From Parvularculaceae bacterium UBA4496 (GTDB lineage: Bacteria; Pseudomonadota; Alphaproteobacteria; Caulobacterales; Parvularculaceae): a DNA stretch of 12,354 nucleotides. Position numbers and translations under genes: made by a program. Positions 1 to 6,113 of the stretch are shown piece by piece. The DNA lies in NCBI GenBank assembly GCA_002388885.1, contig DGNI01000011.1, positions 48,293 through 60,646 on the forward strand, written 5' to 3'. Position 1 is the stretch's first letter. Every line of letters begins with the position of its first letter. Below the pieces are notes generated by a model that saw only the letters and a list, made by a program, of their open reading frames with translations, was not told the origin of the DNA and did no database searches.

Positions 1-132
1 ACGCAGGACGCGGAAGGCAAGAACGGGTCCGTCCGCGTCAAATACGAAATCACCGACAACATCACGGTGGAAACGGAGATTGAACAGACCGGCGACCAGA
101 CCATCTCGGCGAACTGGAAGAAGGATTTTTAG
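1..132 (+). CDS. tamB: C-terminal end of a probable TamB-type translocation/assembly protein (partial)
   Basis: Only the last 43 codons are present; the reading frame enters from outside the window and stops at TAG 130-132. The residues show the alternating polar/hydrophobic pattern of a beta-strand tail (VRVKYEITDNITVETEIEQ) and end in an aromatic residue (NWKKDF). Outer-membrane-linked beta proteins and the DUF490/TamB C-terminal domain typically look like this. TamB is an inner-membrane-anchored periplasmic protein that works with the outer-membrane protein TamA in envelope assembly and lipid transport. The assignment rests on the style of this short tail and is inference; another beta-helical or outer-membrane protein is possible. 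A terminator-like hairpin follows closely, so this is the last gene of its transcript. Confidence 0.5.
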   Translation, partial: TQDAEGKNGSVRVKYEITDNITVETEIEQTGDQTISANWKKDF

Positions 133-145
133 CGCCCAACAAATG

Positions 146-181
146 AAGAACGCCGCTTCTGAAACTGGAAGCGGCGCTCTT
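146..181 (+). terminator. Hairpin terminator after the tamB-like gene
   Basis: A perfect 9-base stem, CGCCGCTTC (151-159) and GAAGCGGCG (168-176), encloses an 8-base loop. After one mismatch it extends by AAGA/TCTT (146-149 with 178-181). It lies 13-50 bases past the stop at 132. The downstream T tract is weak (CTCTTGGG), so termination may be partial. Confidence 0.6.
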
Positions 182-288
182 GGGAAACTGTGTTGTGGGA
201 GGACTATATAGTCCATCGCACCGCCCCCGATCTCAAATTAACGATCGGACACGAACACGCTCCAAACATTACAGATCTGATAAGGAAA

Positions 289-321
289 CGCCGTAAACCG
301 CTTAAAAGCTGGCTTACGGCG
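289..321 (-). terminator. Terminator of the rplM-rpsI operon
   Basis: The inverted repeat CGCCGTAA (289-296) and TTACGGCG (314-321) contains a second nested stem, GCTT (300-303) with AAGC (306-309). Read on the minus strand it is followed by TTTCCTTATC, a modest U tract. It lies about 43 bases past the rpsI stop. A smaller hairpin, CGTCT/AGACG (348-360), lies between it and the stop and is also followed by TTT on the minus strand. Confidence 0.6.
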
Positions 322-363
322 CTCCGCAAAAGATTAACCTTTGGAAACGTCTTCGAGACGCGA

Positions 364-855
364 TTAGCGTTTCGAGAACTGGAACGAACGGCGGGCTTTC
401 TTACGGCCGTATTTCTTGCGTTCCACGGTGCGCGAGTCGCGAGTCAGGAAACCGCCCTTTTTTAGGGTCGGGCGCAAGCCTGGCTCATAGAAGGTGAGCG
501 CACGGGCAATGCCGTGGCGAACGGCGCCGGCCTGGCCGGAAGGACCAGAACCCGAAACCGTGCAGACAACGTCGAACTGATCGTTGCGCTCTGCGGCGAC
601 CAGCGGCTGCTTGATGATCATCTGCAGCACGGCGCGGCCGAAATATTCGGTGTGGTCCTTGCCGTTAACGGAAATCCGACCGGCGCCCGGCTTGATCCAT
701 ACGCGTGCGACGGCCGTTTTACGTTTGCCGGTGGCGTAGGCGCGGCCCAGCGCGTCGATCTTCGGTTCAGCCGGCGGCGCAACTTCTTCTGGCGCGGCGA
801 CGACGCCAGCTTCGGCGGCGACGTCTTTCAGGTCTTCTAGGGATGTCGTGCTCAT
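364..855 (-). CDS. rpsI: 30S ribosomal protein S9
   Basis: S9 (uS9) is a small-subunit protein whose C-terminal tail reaches into the tRNA-binding P site. The 163-residue product has the whole family core: [18 protein letters not shown] (about 40-57), then [11 protein letters not shown], the [20 protein letters not shown] helix region, and a very basic tail, [20 protein letters not shown], ending in the expected Lys-Arg. The first 35 or so residues form an acidic, Ala/Pro/Glu-rich extension that makes it longer than the roughly 130-residue enterobacterial protein; such extensions are common in alphaproteobacteria. The ATG at 855-853 directly abuts the rplM TAA (858-856), so the two genes are very likely translationally coupled. 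Confidence 0.98.
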   Translation of the reverse strand: MSTTSLEDLKDVAAEAGVVAAPEEVAPPAEPKIDALGRAYATGKRKTAVARVWIKPGAGRISVNGKDHTEYFGRAVLQMIIKQPLVAAERNDQFDVVCTVSGSGPSGQAGAVRHGIARALTFYEPGLRPTLKKGGFLTRDSRTVERKKYGRKKARRSFQFSKR

Positions 856-1329
856 TTAGGCGTCTCTCTGGTTCTTGGAATTCATGGCCGCGACGTCGAG
901 TTTCGCAGGGCTTTGCGCCTCATGCGGATGCTCCGCGCCGGCGTAGATTTTGAGGTTCGTCATCTGCTTGCGGGCAAGCGGCGAATCCTTCGGCATCATG
1001 CGCTCAACCGCCTTCATCAGCACGCGCTCAGGATGGGCGCCGCCAAGCAGCTTCTCCATGGTGCGTTCCTTGATGCCGCCGGGATAGCCGGTGTGCCAGT
1101 AGAACTTTTTGTTGCTCATTTTGCGGCCGGTATAGACGACCTTTTCTGCATTCACGACGACGACGTTATCGCCGCAGTCCACATGCGGGGTATAGGCGGG
1201 CTTGTGTTTGCCGCGCAGGCGGGTGGCGATGACGGACGCGAGGCGGCCCACAACGAGGCCCTCTGCGTCGATCACGATCCAGTTTTTCTGGTCCGCCGCT
1301 TCCGCCGGTTTCATGGCGTAGGTTTTCAT
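856..1329 (-). CDS. rplM: 50S ribosomal protein L13
   Basis: L13 (uL13) is an early-assembly protein of the large ribosomal subunit. The 157-residue product carries [17 protein letters not shown] (16-32), [26 protein letters not shown] (39-64), [19 protein letters not shown] (67-85) and the [12 protein letters not shown] segment (111-122), all typical of the family, plus a short Ala/Lys/Asp tail usual in alphaproteobacteria. I chose the ATG at 1329 because AGGATA (1341-1336) sits about six bases upstream and because the frame extended to 1428 has an unrelated Cys-rich start. It is the first gene of the rplM-rpsI operon. Known L13 genes in enterobacteria are autoregulated at the mRNA leader; the leader here holds small hairpins (see findings). 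Confidence 0.97.
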   Translation of the reverse strand: MKTYAMKPAEAADQKNWIVIDAEGLVVGRLASVIATRLRGKHKPAYTPHVDCGDNVVVVNAEKVVYTGRKMSNKKFYWHTGYPGGIKERTMEKLLGGAHPERVLMKAVERMMPKDSPLARKQMTNLKIYAGAEHPHEAQSPAKLDVAAMNSKNQRDA

Positions 1330-1396
1330 TTCGTTTATCCTGAATTCTTGAGGCGAAACCGGCCAGAACGGGCCTGTCCCGCAACGCGAAGCGCGG

Positions 1397-1425
1397 CAGG
1401 TACAGCCCGAATCCGGTTTCGTCAA
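1397..1425 (-). promoter_or_regulatory. Candidate promoter of rplM-rpsI
   Basis: On the minus strand TTGACG (1425-1420) is close to a consensus -35 box. Seventeen bases later comes TACCTG (1402-1397), a poor -10. Alphaproteobacterial housekeeping promoters tolerate poor -10 boxes, so this is plausible but unproven. It would give a leader of roughly 60 bases. Confidence 0.35.
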
Positions 1426-1464
1426 CATTATTCCAAGAAAATGTGTGAAATCAGGGCATTATTT

Positions 1465-1486
1465 ATGAGGTATCTAGATACCTCAT
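1465..1486. promoter_or_regulatory. 22-base perfect palindrome upstream of rplM (possible operator)
   Basis: ATGAGGTATCT followed by its exact reverse complement AGATACCTCAT, with no spacer. It lies between the stop of the VPLPA-CTERM gene (1533) and the rplM leader, about 40 bases upstream of the candidate -35. Neither side carries a T tract, so a dimeric regulator's operator is more likely than a terminator. A second short repeat, ATTTA-AC-TAAAT (1485-1496), overlaps its right edge. Confidence 0.45.
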
Positions 1487-1532
1487 TTAACTAAATTAGA
1501 TAACATCACGCCCAGTTCAACAGCAATCTATA

Positions 1533-2177
1533 TCAAGCCTGTTTTTTACGGCGACGACGTGAAGTAAGCCCGAGCCCGGCCAATCCCAGGAGCAGCAAAG
1601 GAGCCGCCGCAGGAAGCGGCACCGGCGTCGCCTCAAACCCGTTTACGTAAAACTGAACGCCGGTCCCGGCATCGTCGAAAGCAAACCGGATCAGATCGAC
1701 CCCTGCGATGACCAGCGCAACCGCCTCAGCGAAGGTATATTGCACGAATGCGTTCGGATCATTAATCGCGATCAACAACGTATTGGTATTGTTCAAATTC
1801 AGATCGTTGTGATCGGCGTCGGTGAACGAAAAAGAGCTGACCGCAACGGTTTCACCGAACGTCAGCGTAACCGCATCGCCCAGACGAATATTGTCATCTC
1901 CCGGGTTGGCGCATGCCGATCCCGGTCCCGCGATAAGGATCTCGCACACGCCTAGGCCCGCCGGTTTTCCGTTCGACAGATCGTCGAAATACGCGAAAAA
2001 CGCGCCTGCGCTTAGCGACGTGAATGTAACGTCAAGACCTCCAAAGTTAATGATCGTTCCGTCTGCAACTCCGCGCTCATTGCCAGCGGCCTCTGCGACG
2101 AAATCCAAGTATTCGGCATGCGCATTCGCCGCCAGAAGCGTTGCGCCCGCGGCTACCGCCGCAACCAAGTTTTTCAT
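1533..2177 (-). CDS. Secreted VPLPA-CTERM (exosortase-type) sorting-signal protein
   Basis: The 214-residue product starts with a Sec signal peptide (MKNLVAAVAAGATLLAANAHA, cleavage near 21). It ends with a tripartite sorting tail: VPLPA (186-190), a hydrophobic helix APLLLLGLAGLGLT (192-205) and the basic cluster SRRRRKK (206-212). Known VPLPA/PEP-CTERM tails are recognised by an exosortase in the inner membrane and cleaved during export to the surface or matrix. No exosortase is in this window. The mature part is acidic and beta-rich, with two close cysteines (78 and 89) and a GDDNIRLGDAVTLTF segment; its function is unknown. The frame is open to 2252, but ATG 2177 is the only start that puts the signal peptide at the N-terminus. 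The ribosome site there is weak (GGTGT). It has its own promoter and operator-like repeats. Confidence 0.85.
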   Translation of the reverse strand: MKNLVAAVAAGATLLAANAHAEYLDFVAEAAGNERGVADGTIINFGGLDVTFTSLSAGAFFAYFDDLSNGKPAGLGVCEILIAGPGSACANPGDDNIRLGDAVTLTFGETVAVSSFSFTDADHNDLNLNNTNTLLIAINDPNAFVQYTFAEAVALVIAGVDLIRFAFDDAGTGVQFYVNGFEATPVPLPAAAPLLLLGLAGLGLTSRRRRKKQA

Positions 2178-2222
2178 GATACACCATAGCGGCCCGTACC
2201 AGACCGCACCTTTCCACATTAC

Positions 2223-2256
2223 CACAATAGCATTGTGTAAACCCCTTAACAAAGGG
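2223..2256 (-). promoter_or_regulatory. Candidate promoter with two inverted repeats, VPLPA-CTERM gene
   Basis: On the minus strand TTGTTA (2252-2247) and TATTGT (2229-2224) are separated by exactly 17 bases, a good housekeeping promoter. The -10 lies inside CACAAT-AGC-ATTGTG (2223-2237, 6-base arms) and the -35 lies inside CCCTT-AACA-AAGGG (2243-2256, 5-base arms). That placement suits repressor or activator sites. Confidence 0.5.
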
Positions 2257-2316
2257 ATTTTTTGCGGACTCCATAGACAGGCAACGAAGCTGCTGAGCGT
2301 TGATCTGTTTCGTTAA

Positions 2317-2344
2317 AAACAACGCAAGTCAGAGGCCGTTGTTT
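2317..2344. terminator. Terminator-like hairpin after the upstream VPLPA/PEP-CTERM gene
   Basis: AAACAACG (2317-2324) and CGTTGTTT (2337-2344) make an 8-base stem around a 12-base loop. On the minus strand the stem's 3' arm runs into TTTTT, 28 bases past the stop at 2372, so it probably ends transcription of that gene and separates it from the next promoter. The GC content of the stem is modest. Confidence 0.5.
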
Positions 2345-2371
2345 CGTTTGTTTTGGTCAGCGTGTTCGCGG

Positions 2372-3076
2372 TTAGCTCTGCTTACTTTTGCTCCGGCGAG
2401 AGGCAAAACCGAGACCCGCCAGACCCGCCAGGAACAGCGGTATAGCACCCGGGATTGGCACTTCCCTCACTTCAAACTGAGCGATCGCAAATCCAGCGTT
2501 CGGCGTCACGGCGCGAAATTCGAAAGTCGTGCCGATGAAAACATCCGTCAAGAAATCGACCGCCGTCATCGTGGCGAAGAACATCCCGTCAATCCAGAGG
2601 TCGAAATCGCCGCATGGGCCTTCCCCCTGCGGGCCGGAGCAATCCTGATCGTCGCCGGCGTTGAATTCAATGTTGGTCATGAAGACGGCGCTATCGAAAA
2701 CGAATTCAATCGATTCAAGCGTGTTGAACTGCGTCTGATCGTTTTTGACGTCATTCTCGGAGAAAGCGCCGAGACCGGAGTTTTCCGGAGAGATATCCTG
2801 AATTAACAGCGTCGTATCGCGATCAGCATAGGTATTATCCGTATATTGATACGCCGATGCGGTGAAATTCACGCCGTCCTTGGAATAGCTGAATCCCAGC
2901 GAATCATCATCGGTGCAAAGATCGGCGCCCACGGTGCCGCAATCCATGGCGACATTGCCAGTCGGCGTGTCTATGAACGCGCCACCGGATTTGAAAATGA
3001 ACGTCGTGGCGTTAGCGGACGCGGTGAACATTCCAGCGGTCGCAATGGCCGACGCAAGAAATCGAGAAATCAACAT
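2372..3076 (-). CDS. Secreted PEP/VPLPA-CTERM-like sorting-signal protein
   Basis: The 234-residue product has a Sec signal peptide (MLISRFLASAIATAGMFTASANA) and a C-terminal sorting tail: VPIPG (206-210), a hydrophobic stretch AIPLFLAGLAGLGFA (211-225) and SRRSKSK. The tail is a variant of the VPLPA form seen in its downstream neighbour. The mature part is acidic (GDDQDCSGPQGEGPCGDFDLWIDG around 141-164), has four cysteines (46, 54, 146, 155) that could form two disulfides, and contains an ESIEFVFDSAVFMTNIEF beta pattern common in exosortase substrates. Its function is unknown. ATG 3076 is well supported by AAGGGGG six bases upstream; the frame extended to 3154 lacks a signal peptide at its start. 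The two sorting-signal genes lie in tandem but are separated by a terminator and a promoter, so they are probably regulated separately. Confidence 0.85.
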   Translation of the reverse strand: MLISRFLASAIATAGMFTASANATTFIFKSGGAFIDTPTGNVAMDCGTVGADLCTDDDSLGFSYSKDGVNFTASAYQYTDNTYADRDTTLLIQDISPENSGLGAFSENDVKNDQTQFNTLESIEFVFDSAVFMTNIEFNAGDDQDCSGPQGEGPCGDFDLWIDGMFFATMTAVDFLTDVFIGTTFEFRAVTPNAGFAIAQFEVREVPIPGAIPLFLAGLAGLGFASRRSKSKQS

Positions 3077-3375
3077 TTTATTCCCCCTTGACTGAAAACG
3101 CACCGTCAGAAAACGACCGCCGCGGCATAAGTAGACAGGCGCAGACGACTGCATCGAACAGGCGACTGTTTGCCGAAACCGTTATTTTCGTGGGTCTGCT
3201 TGCGTGGCCACGAAACGCCGGTTCCTGCAAGCATGTGAAATATCTTCCGATTCGCGATTCGATAAAATGAATTCGGAGGTCCGCATTGCGTAATCAGGTC
3301 CCGGAATTGACGCCCGACTGGCAGGGGCGCACTATCGAAGATGTCGCAACAGAAACAGCAGATTGAGGTGCAGCC
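3077..3375. other. Divergent intergenic region with several short repeats
   Basis: This 299-base gap separates the minus-strand sorting-signal gene from the plus-strand secreted-protein gene. It holds direct repeats of ACAGGCG (3135-3141 and 3158-3164), the inverted repeat AACAG-GCGA-CTGTT (3157-3170), an 8-base inverted repeat TTTCGTGG/CCACGAAA (3186-3193 and 3208-3215) and two GATTC sites (3249-3253 and 3256-3260). A 26-codon TTG frame fills its right end. No clear sigma-70 box pair was found on either strand. Confidence 0.6.
3286..3366 (+). CDS. Possible 26-residue leader peptide
   Basis: A TTG codon at 3286 has GGAGG (3275-3279) six bases upstream. The frame reads 26 codons, containing RNQVPELTPDWQG, and stops at TGA 3364-3366, ten bases before the next gene's ATG. 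An in-frame stop at 3268-3270 excludes a longer N-terminus. The peptide has no recognisable domain. It could be a leader ORF that couples translation to the next gene, or chance. A competing 8-codon ATG frame starts at 3267. Confidence 0.25.
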   Translation: MRNQVPELTPDWQGRTIEDVATETAD

Positions 3376-3975
3376 ATGCGATTAGCAATTGTCCTGGCGT
3401 TGTTGCCTGCCTTTTCAAACGGCTACGCCGAAGAAAGCGCAGCCCCCTCCATCGCCCTCACCCTTCAGCGTGAGACGCCGCCAGATACCGCGTCGCCTGC
3501 GCCGCAATGGTATCTCGACGACATCGAATTCCTGACGAAAGACGGCGGCCGGTGGGTCACTTCAAACGCCGAGTATCAAAGCGAGAGCGAGCCCATGGAG
3601 GCCTACGCCATTGAATGGAAAAAAGGTTACGCCAATTCCATGACAGGACGTCTTTTCGGGATCGTCGACGGCAAGGAGACGGGCGATTACTGGCGGTTTC
3701 GGCAGTATTGGCATGCAGGAGAAGGAAAAGCAGTGCTGGAGCAGTTCGGGTTTGGCGGCGCGATGGGCGTCGGCGTCCTCTGGCGCGAGGACGACAGGAC
3801 GAAAACCGCCCAGACGTTTTACCCGCCGCAGGGCGCGCCTACTTTGCAGGGCCATATCGCCTACAACCCGGATGCAGAAACCCATGTGACGGAAAGTTAC
3901 AATATCGTCGATGGCGAATGGCGGCCAAATCGGACATACACGTGGAAACGTGAAACAGCCCCGGACGAGGGCTGA
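3376..3975 (+). CDS. Secreted protein of unknown function
   Basis: The 199-residue product begins with a clear signal peptide (MRLAIVLALLPAFSNGYA, cleavage near residue 18) and has no other hydrophobic segment, so it should be periplasmic or extracellular. From residue 45 on it is rich in aromatic and Gly/Thr residues with alternating patterns (WYLDDIEFLTKDGGRWV, GYANSMTGRLFGIVDG, YWRFRQYWHAGEG, TVTESYNIVDG-like ends), which suggests a beta-barrel or lipocalin-like fold. I recognise no named family. ATG 3376 is supported by GAGGTG (3366-3371). It ends 22 bases before the lipoprotein gene and is very likely co-transcribed with it, so the two products may act together in the envelope. Confidence 0.8.
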   Translation: MRLAIVLALLPAFSNGYAEESAAPSIALTLQRETPPDTASPAPQWYLDDIEFLTKDGGRWVTSNAEYQSESEPMEAYAIEWKKGYANSMTGRLFGIVDGKETGDYWRFRQYWHAGEGKAVLEQFGFGGAMGVGVLWREDDRTKTAQTFYPPQGAPTLQGHIAYNPDAETHVTESYNIVDGEWRPNRTYTWKRETAPDEG

Positions 3976-3997
3976 TAAGTCGACGACGGAGTTCCGT

Positions 3998-5137
3998 ATG
4001 CGTATCGCCGCCCCCCTCGCCCTTGCCGCTTTCATGCTTGTCGTAGCCTGTGGCAGCGAGACGACAGATAAGGCAGCGGCGCCAGATGAAATTGAGGTCA
4101 AGCAGCCTACAGGCCCCGTTGAGGCATTATTAAGCGACGATCTGCCCGGCCTTTCAGCGCCGTCGACCGGCGTCGCCTTCTGGGAGCATCCGTCGCTTCC
4201 CTTTAACAGCTTGTTGATCGTTTCCAGTGAAAACGGCGTCGTTTCCTACAATATGGATGACGGCGTGGAAGTCGGGCGAATCGACGGGTTTAACGCCCAA
4301 GGCGCAGCGGTGAGTTATGTCGGGCTTGGAGCGCGCGCGCCCGGCTTTGTCGCTTTTTTTGATGAAGCCGACAGTCTGTTCCGCTTTTACGGAATCGATA
4401 ACGCCTCCCGCGCGTTTTTGCCTTTGAATACAGGCCCCTCAATTCGCGGCGCCGTTCGCGGATTCTGCATGGGCCGCGCGCGAAGCGCGCTGACGCCGAC
4501 GCTGTTCGTCGTGCAGAATGCGCGCTTAAGGCTCTTCAACCTGACCGGCGACGCAGATGGCGTAACCGCTTCCGGAGAAGCCGCGATTGATGCGCCGGAC
4601 AACCTCGTGAGTTGTACAGTCGACAGCGATGGCGTCGTGCTTATCGCCGACGATCAGGGCGCGATCTATCGCCTGATCGGCGATAACGCATTCACCGCGC
4701 CATTCGCGCAAACTGAGGCGGAAACGCCCGGCGATCTCGTGATTATTTCTTCTCTTTCCGGTGAGGAAGGCGAAAGCATTAGCAGGCGGATATTGTTGCT
4801 GGACGAGGCCGACGGCGCAGTGCACGTCGTGGATGCGGAGACCGGCAATGCATTGGGCGTCGTCCAGTTCGCCGGCACTGACCGGATGCAGAACGCTGAA
4901 CCGGCAAATGTCATGGGCGCGTCGAGCGCCAATCTAGGCTCGCTTTATCGCGACGGCATTCTTGCGTTTGGCGCCGTCGGCGCCGAAGGCCCGATCGTCC
5001 GCATTACGCCGGCAAGCAGTTTGTATAATGCATTGTCGCTTTCCGCCGGGGGCGCTGTCGGGGCCAGAGGTGAAACCCAGGACGGCGAGCGCGAGCTTCA
5101 GATTTCGATTCCGGAATTCAGCGTACAGCCTGAGTGA
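3998..5137 (+). CDS. Lipoprotein resembling beta-propeller phytases
   Basis: The 379-residue product starts with a lipoprotein signal peptide; the lipobox VVAC places the lipidated cysteine at residue 18. A low-complexity linker follows to about 50. The remainder shows repeated beta-blade patterns such as NSLLIVSSENGVVSYNMDDGVEVGRIDGF (73-100), LFRFYGID, GVVLIADDQGAIYRLIG and RILLLDEADGAVHVVDAETG. The first resembles the phytase motif in which a 'yDLDGkel'-like strand follows a DDPAIW segment. Here the equivalent segment reads PSTGVAFWEHP, so the usual acidic pair is missing and phytase activity is doubtful. ATG 3998 is preceded by GGAG (3988-3991); frames extending to 3911 would bury the lipoprotein signal. 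It is the second gene of a two-gene unit and converges with the VOC gene 34 bases away. Another beta-propeller family is possible. Confidence 0.7.
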   Translation: MRIAAPLALAAFMLVVACGSETTDKAAAPDEIEVKQPTGPVEALLSDDLPGLSAPSTGVAFWEHPSLPFNSLLIVSSENGVVSYNMDDGVEVGRIDGFNAQGAAVSYVGLGARAPGFVAFFDEADSLFRFYGIDNASRAFLPLNTGPSIRGAVRGFCMGRARSALTPTLFVVQNARLRLFNLTGDADGVTASGEAAIDAPDNLVSCTVDSDGVVLIADDQGAIYRLIGDNAFTAPFAQTEAETPGDLVIISSLSGEEGESISRRILLLDEADGAVHVVDAETGNALGVVQFAGTDRMQNAEPANVMGASSANLGSLYRDGILAFGAVGAEGPIVRITPASSLYNALSLSAGGAVGARGETQDGERELQISIPEFSVQPE

Positions 5138-5171
5138 CGCATACGGTTCTCTATTCCCGCAAATTCGATTA

Positions 5172-6053
5172 TCACGGCTGCATCTTAAATTCGATCAATT
5201 CAATCAGTTCGCCTGAAGGGCCGCGAATTGTTGCCGCCCGGCGGCGAACATATGGCGCCTCTTCGTAAATTCTGGGCGCCTTGATAAATTCAACATCATC
5301 GCGATCAAGCGATTCCATATAATACGTTGTCATCGCCATACCAGGCGGCAACTCTCCCCTCGCGACGGGCCGCTCTGCAGTATCGTCTGCTGGCGGATCA
5401 ATCTCTACGAGACACCCTTCCGGCAACGGCACAATATTCAGCTTTCTTTCCCCGACCCCGAACGGCGCCAGCGCGGGAACGTTAAACAGCTTTTCGTAAA
5501 ATTCCCGCGCCGCCGACGGATCCTTGCTGGTATTCACGGTCATGATGATTTCATCGACGAAGGACTCGGCCTTATTCAGCGGAAGGTTCGGTACCTCGCC
5601 GTCAATCTGCGACAGATACATGGCTTCGCCATCGGGTCCGACGACGCGGAAATTCGTGATGTGATCGGTAAAGTTGAGCCTGATGACGCGGTTCGCGGTT
5701 TCTTCTTCAAACGGCGAGTTCTTTAAACGTGCCGAAAGCGTATATGCATCGCGAACGATGATCTCCGCCGTAGTCCAGCCATATGTATGGATCGGTTTGA
5801 CGGATGTCTCGGTCGCTGGCGCTTCGATAACCCGAAGGTACGTCCGGTCGCCCGACTCTGGTCCCAACAGAAGATAACGACGGCCCTCTGTATTCGGCGC
5901 GCCCCAGCTTTTCGCTAATTCTTCGGATATGATCCCTTCCGCACGGACTTCATATCCAAGGTATTGCTCATATCTCGACTCTACGTAATCGAGGTTCGGC
6001 GACGTGAACGTCATCATGGCGATGGGACATAAAAGACCTTGAATGCCGGACAT
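5172..6053 (-). CDS. Two-module VOC (glyoxalase/dioxygenase-fold) family protein
   Basis: The 293-residue cytoplasmic protein contains two VOC modules. The first runs from about 8 to 130 (MTFTSPNLDYVESRYEQYLGYEV, then FRVVGPDGEAMYLSQ). The second runs from about 165 to 290 (DEIIMTVNTSKDPSAAREFYEKLFNV, then IRGPSGELIELIEF). The VOC fold supports glyoxalase, ring-cleaving dioxygenase, isomerase and antibiotic-binding roles. The usual first-strand histidine is absent from both modules (MTFTS and IIMTV), although a late Glu is kept in GELIELIEF. A canonical metal-dependent reaction is therefore uncertain, and the substrate is unknown. AGGAGG five bases before ATG 6053 gives a confident start. It lies 60 bases downstream of ctaA on the same strand and may share its transcript. 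Confidence 0.85.
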   Translation of the reverse strand: MSGIQGLLCPIAMMTFTSPNLDYVESRYEQYLGYEVRAEGIISEELAKSWGAPNTEGRRYLLLGPESGDRTYLRVIEAPATETSVKPIHTYGWTTAEIIVRDAYTLSARLKNSPFEEETANRVIRLNFTDHITNFRVVGPDGEAMYLSQIDGEVPNLPLNKAESFVDEIIMTVNTSKDPSAAREFYEKLFNVPALAPFGVGERKLNIVPLPEGCLVEIDPPADDTAERPVARGELPPGMAMTTYYMESLDRDDVEFIKAPRIYEEAPYVRRRAATIRGPSGELIELIEFKMQP

Positions 6054-6113
6054 CAGCGCCTCCTGCGCGATTCTCGGGACATCATAGCGAACCCGGGCCG
6101 AATGCGCGAACGC

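Noticed and set aside
1822..2316. Long plus-strand open frame opposite the VPLPA-CTERM gene
   Set aside because: It is antisense to a gene with a clear signal peptide and sorting tail, has no domain, and no ribosome site supports it.
2077..2322. Minus-strand open frame overlapping the start of the VPLPA-CTERM gene
   Set aside because: It covers the predicted promoter and the signal-peptide region in another frame; no domain or ribosome site was seen.
3156..3172. Possible SOS (LexA) box, GAAC...GTTT
   Set aside because: The spacing and half-site orientation fit neither the alphaproteobacterial direct repeat GTTC-N7-GTTC nor the Gram-positive box.
3088..3270. 60-codon plus-strand frame in the divergent gap
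   Set aside because: Its start has no ribosome site, its composition is not protein-like, and it overlaps the repeats and probable promoters.
4466..4492. GC-rich hairpin GCGCGCGAAGCGCGC inside the lipoprotein gene
   Set aside because: It lies within a well-supported coding region and reflects Arg/Ala codon use; no T tract or boundary coincides with it.
5161..5195. Direct repeat AAATTCGAT near the convergent gene ends
   Set aside because: The second copy encodes conserved end residues of the VOC protein and the repeat is only nine bases; chance is likely.
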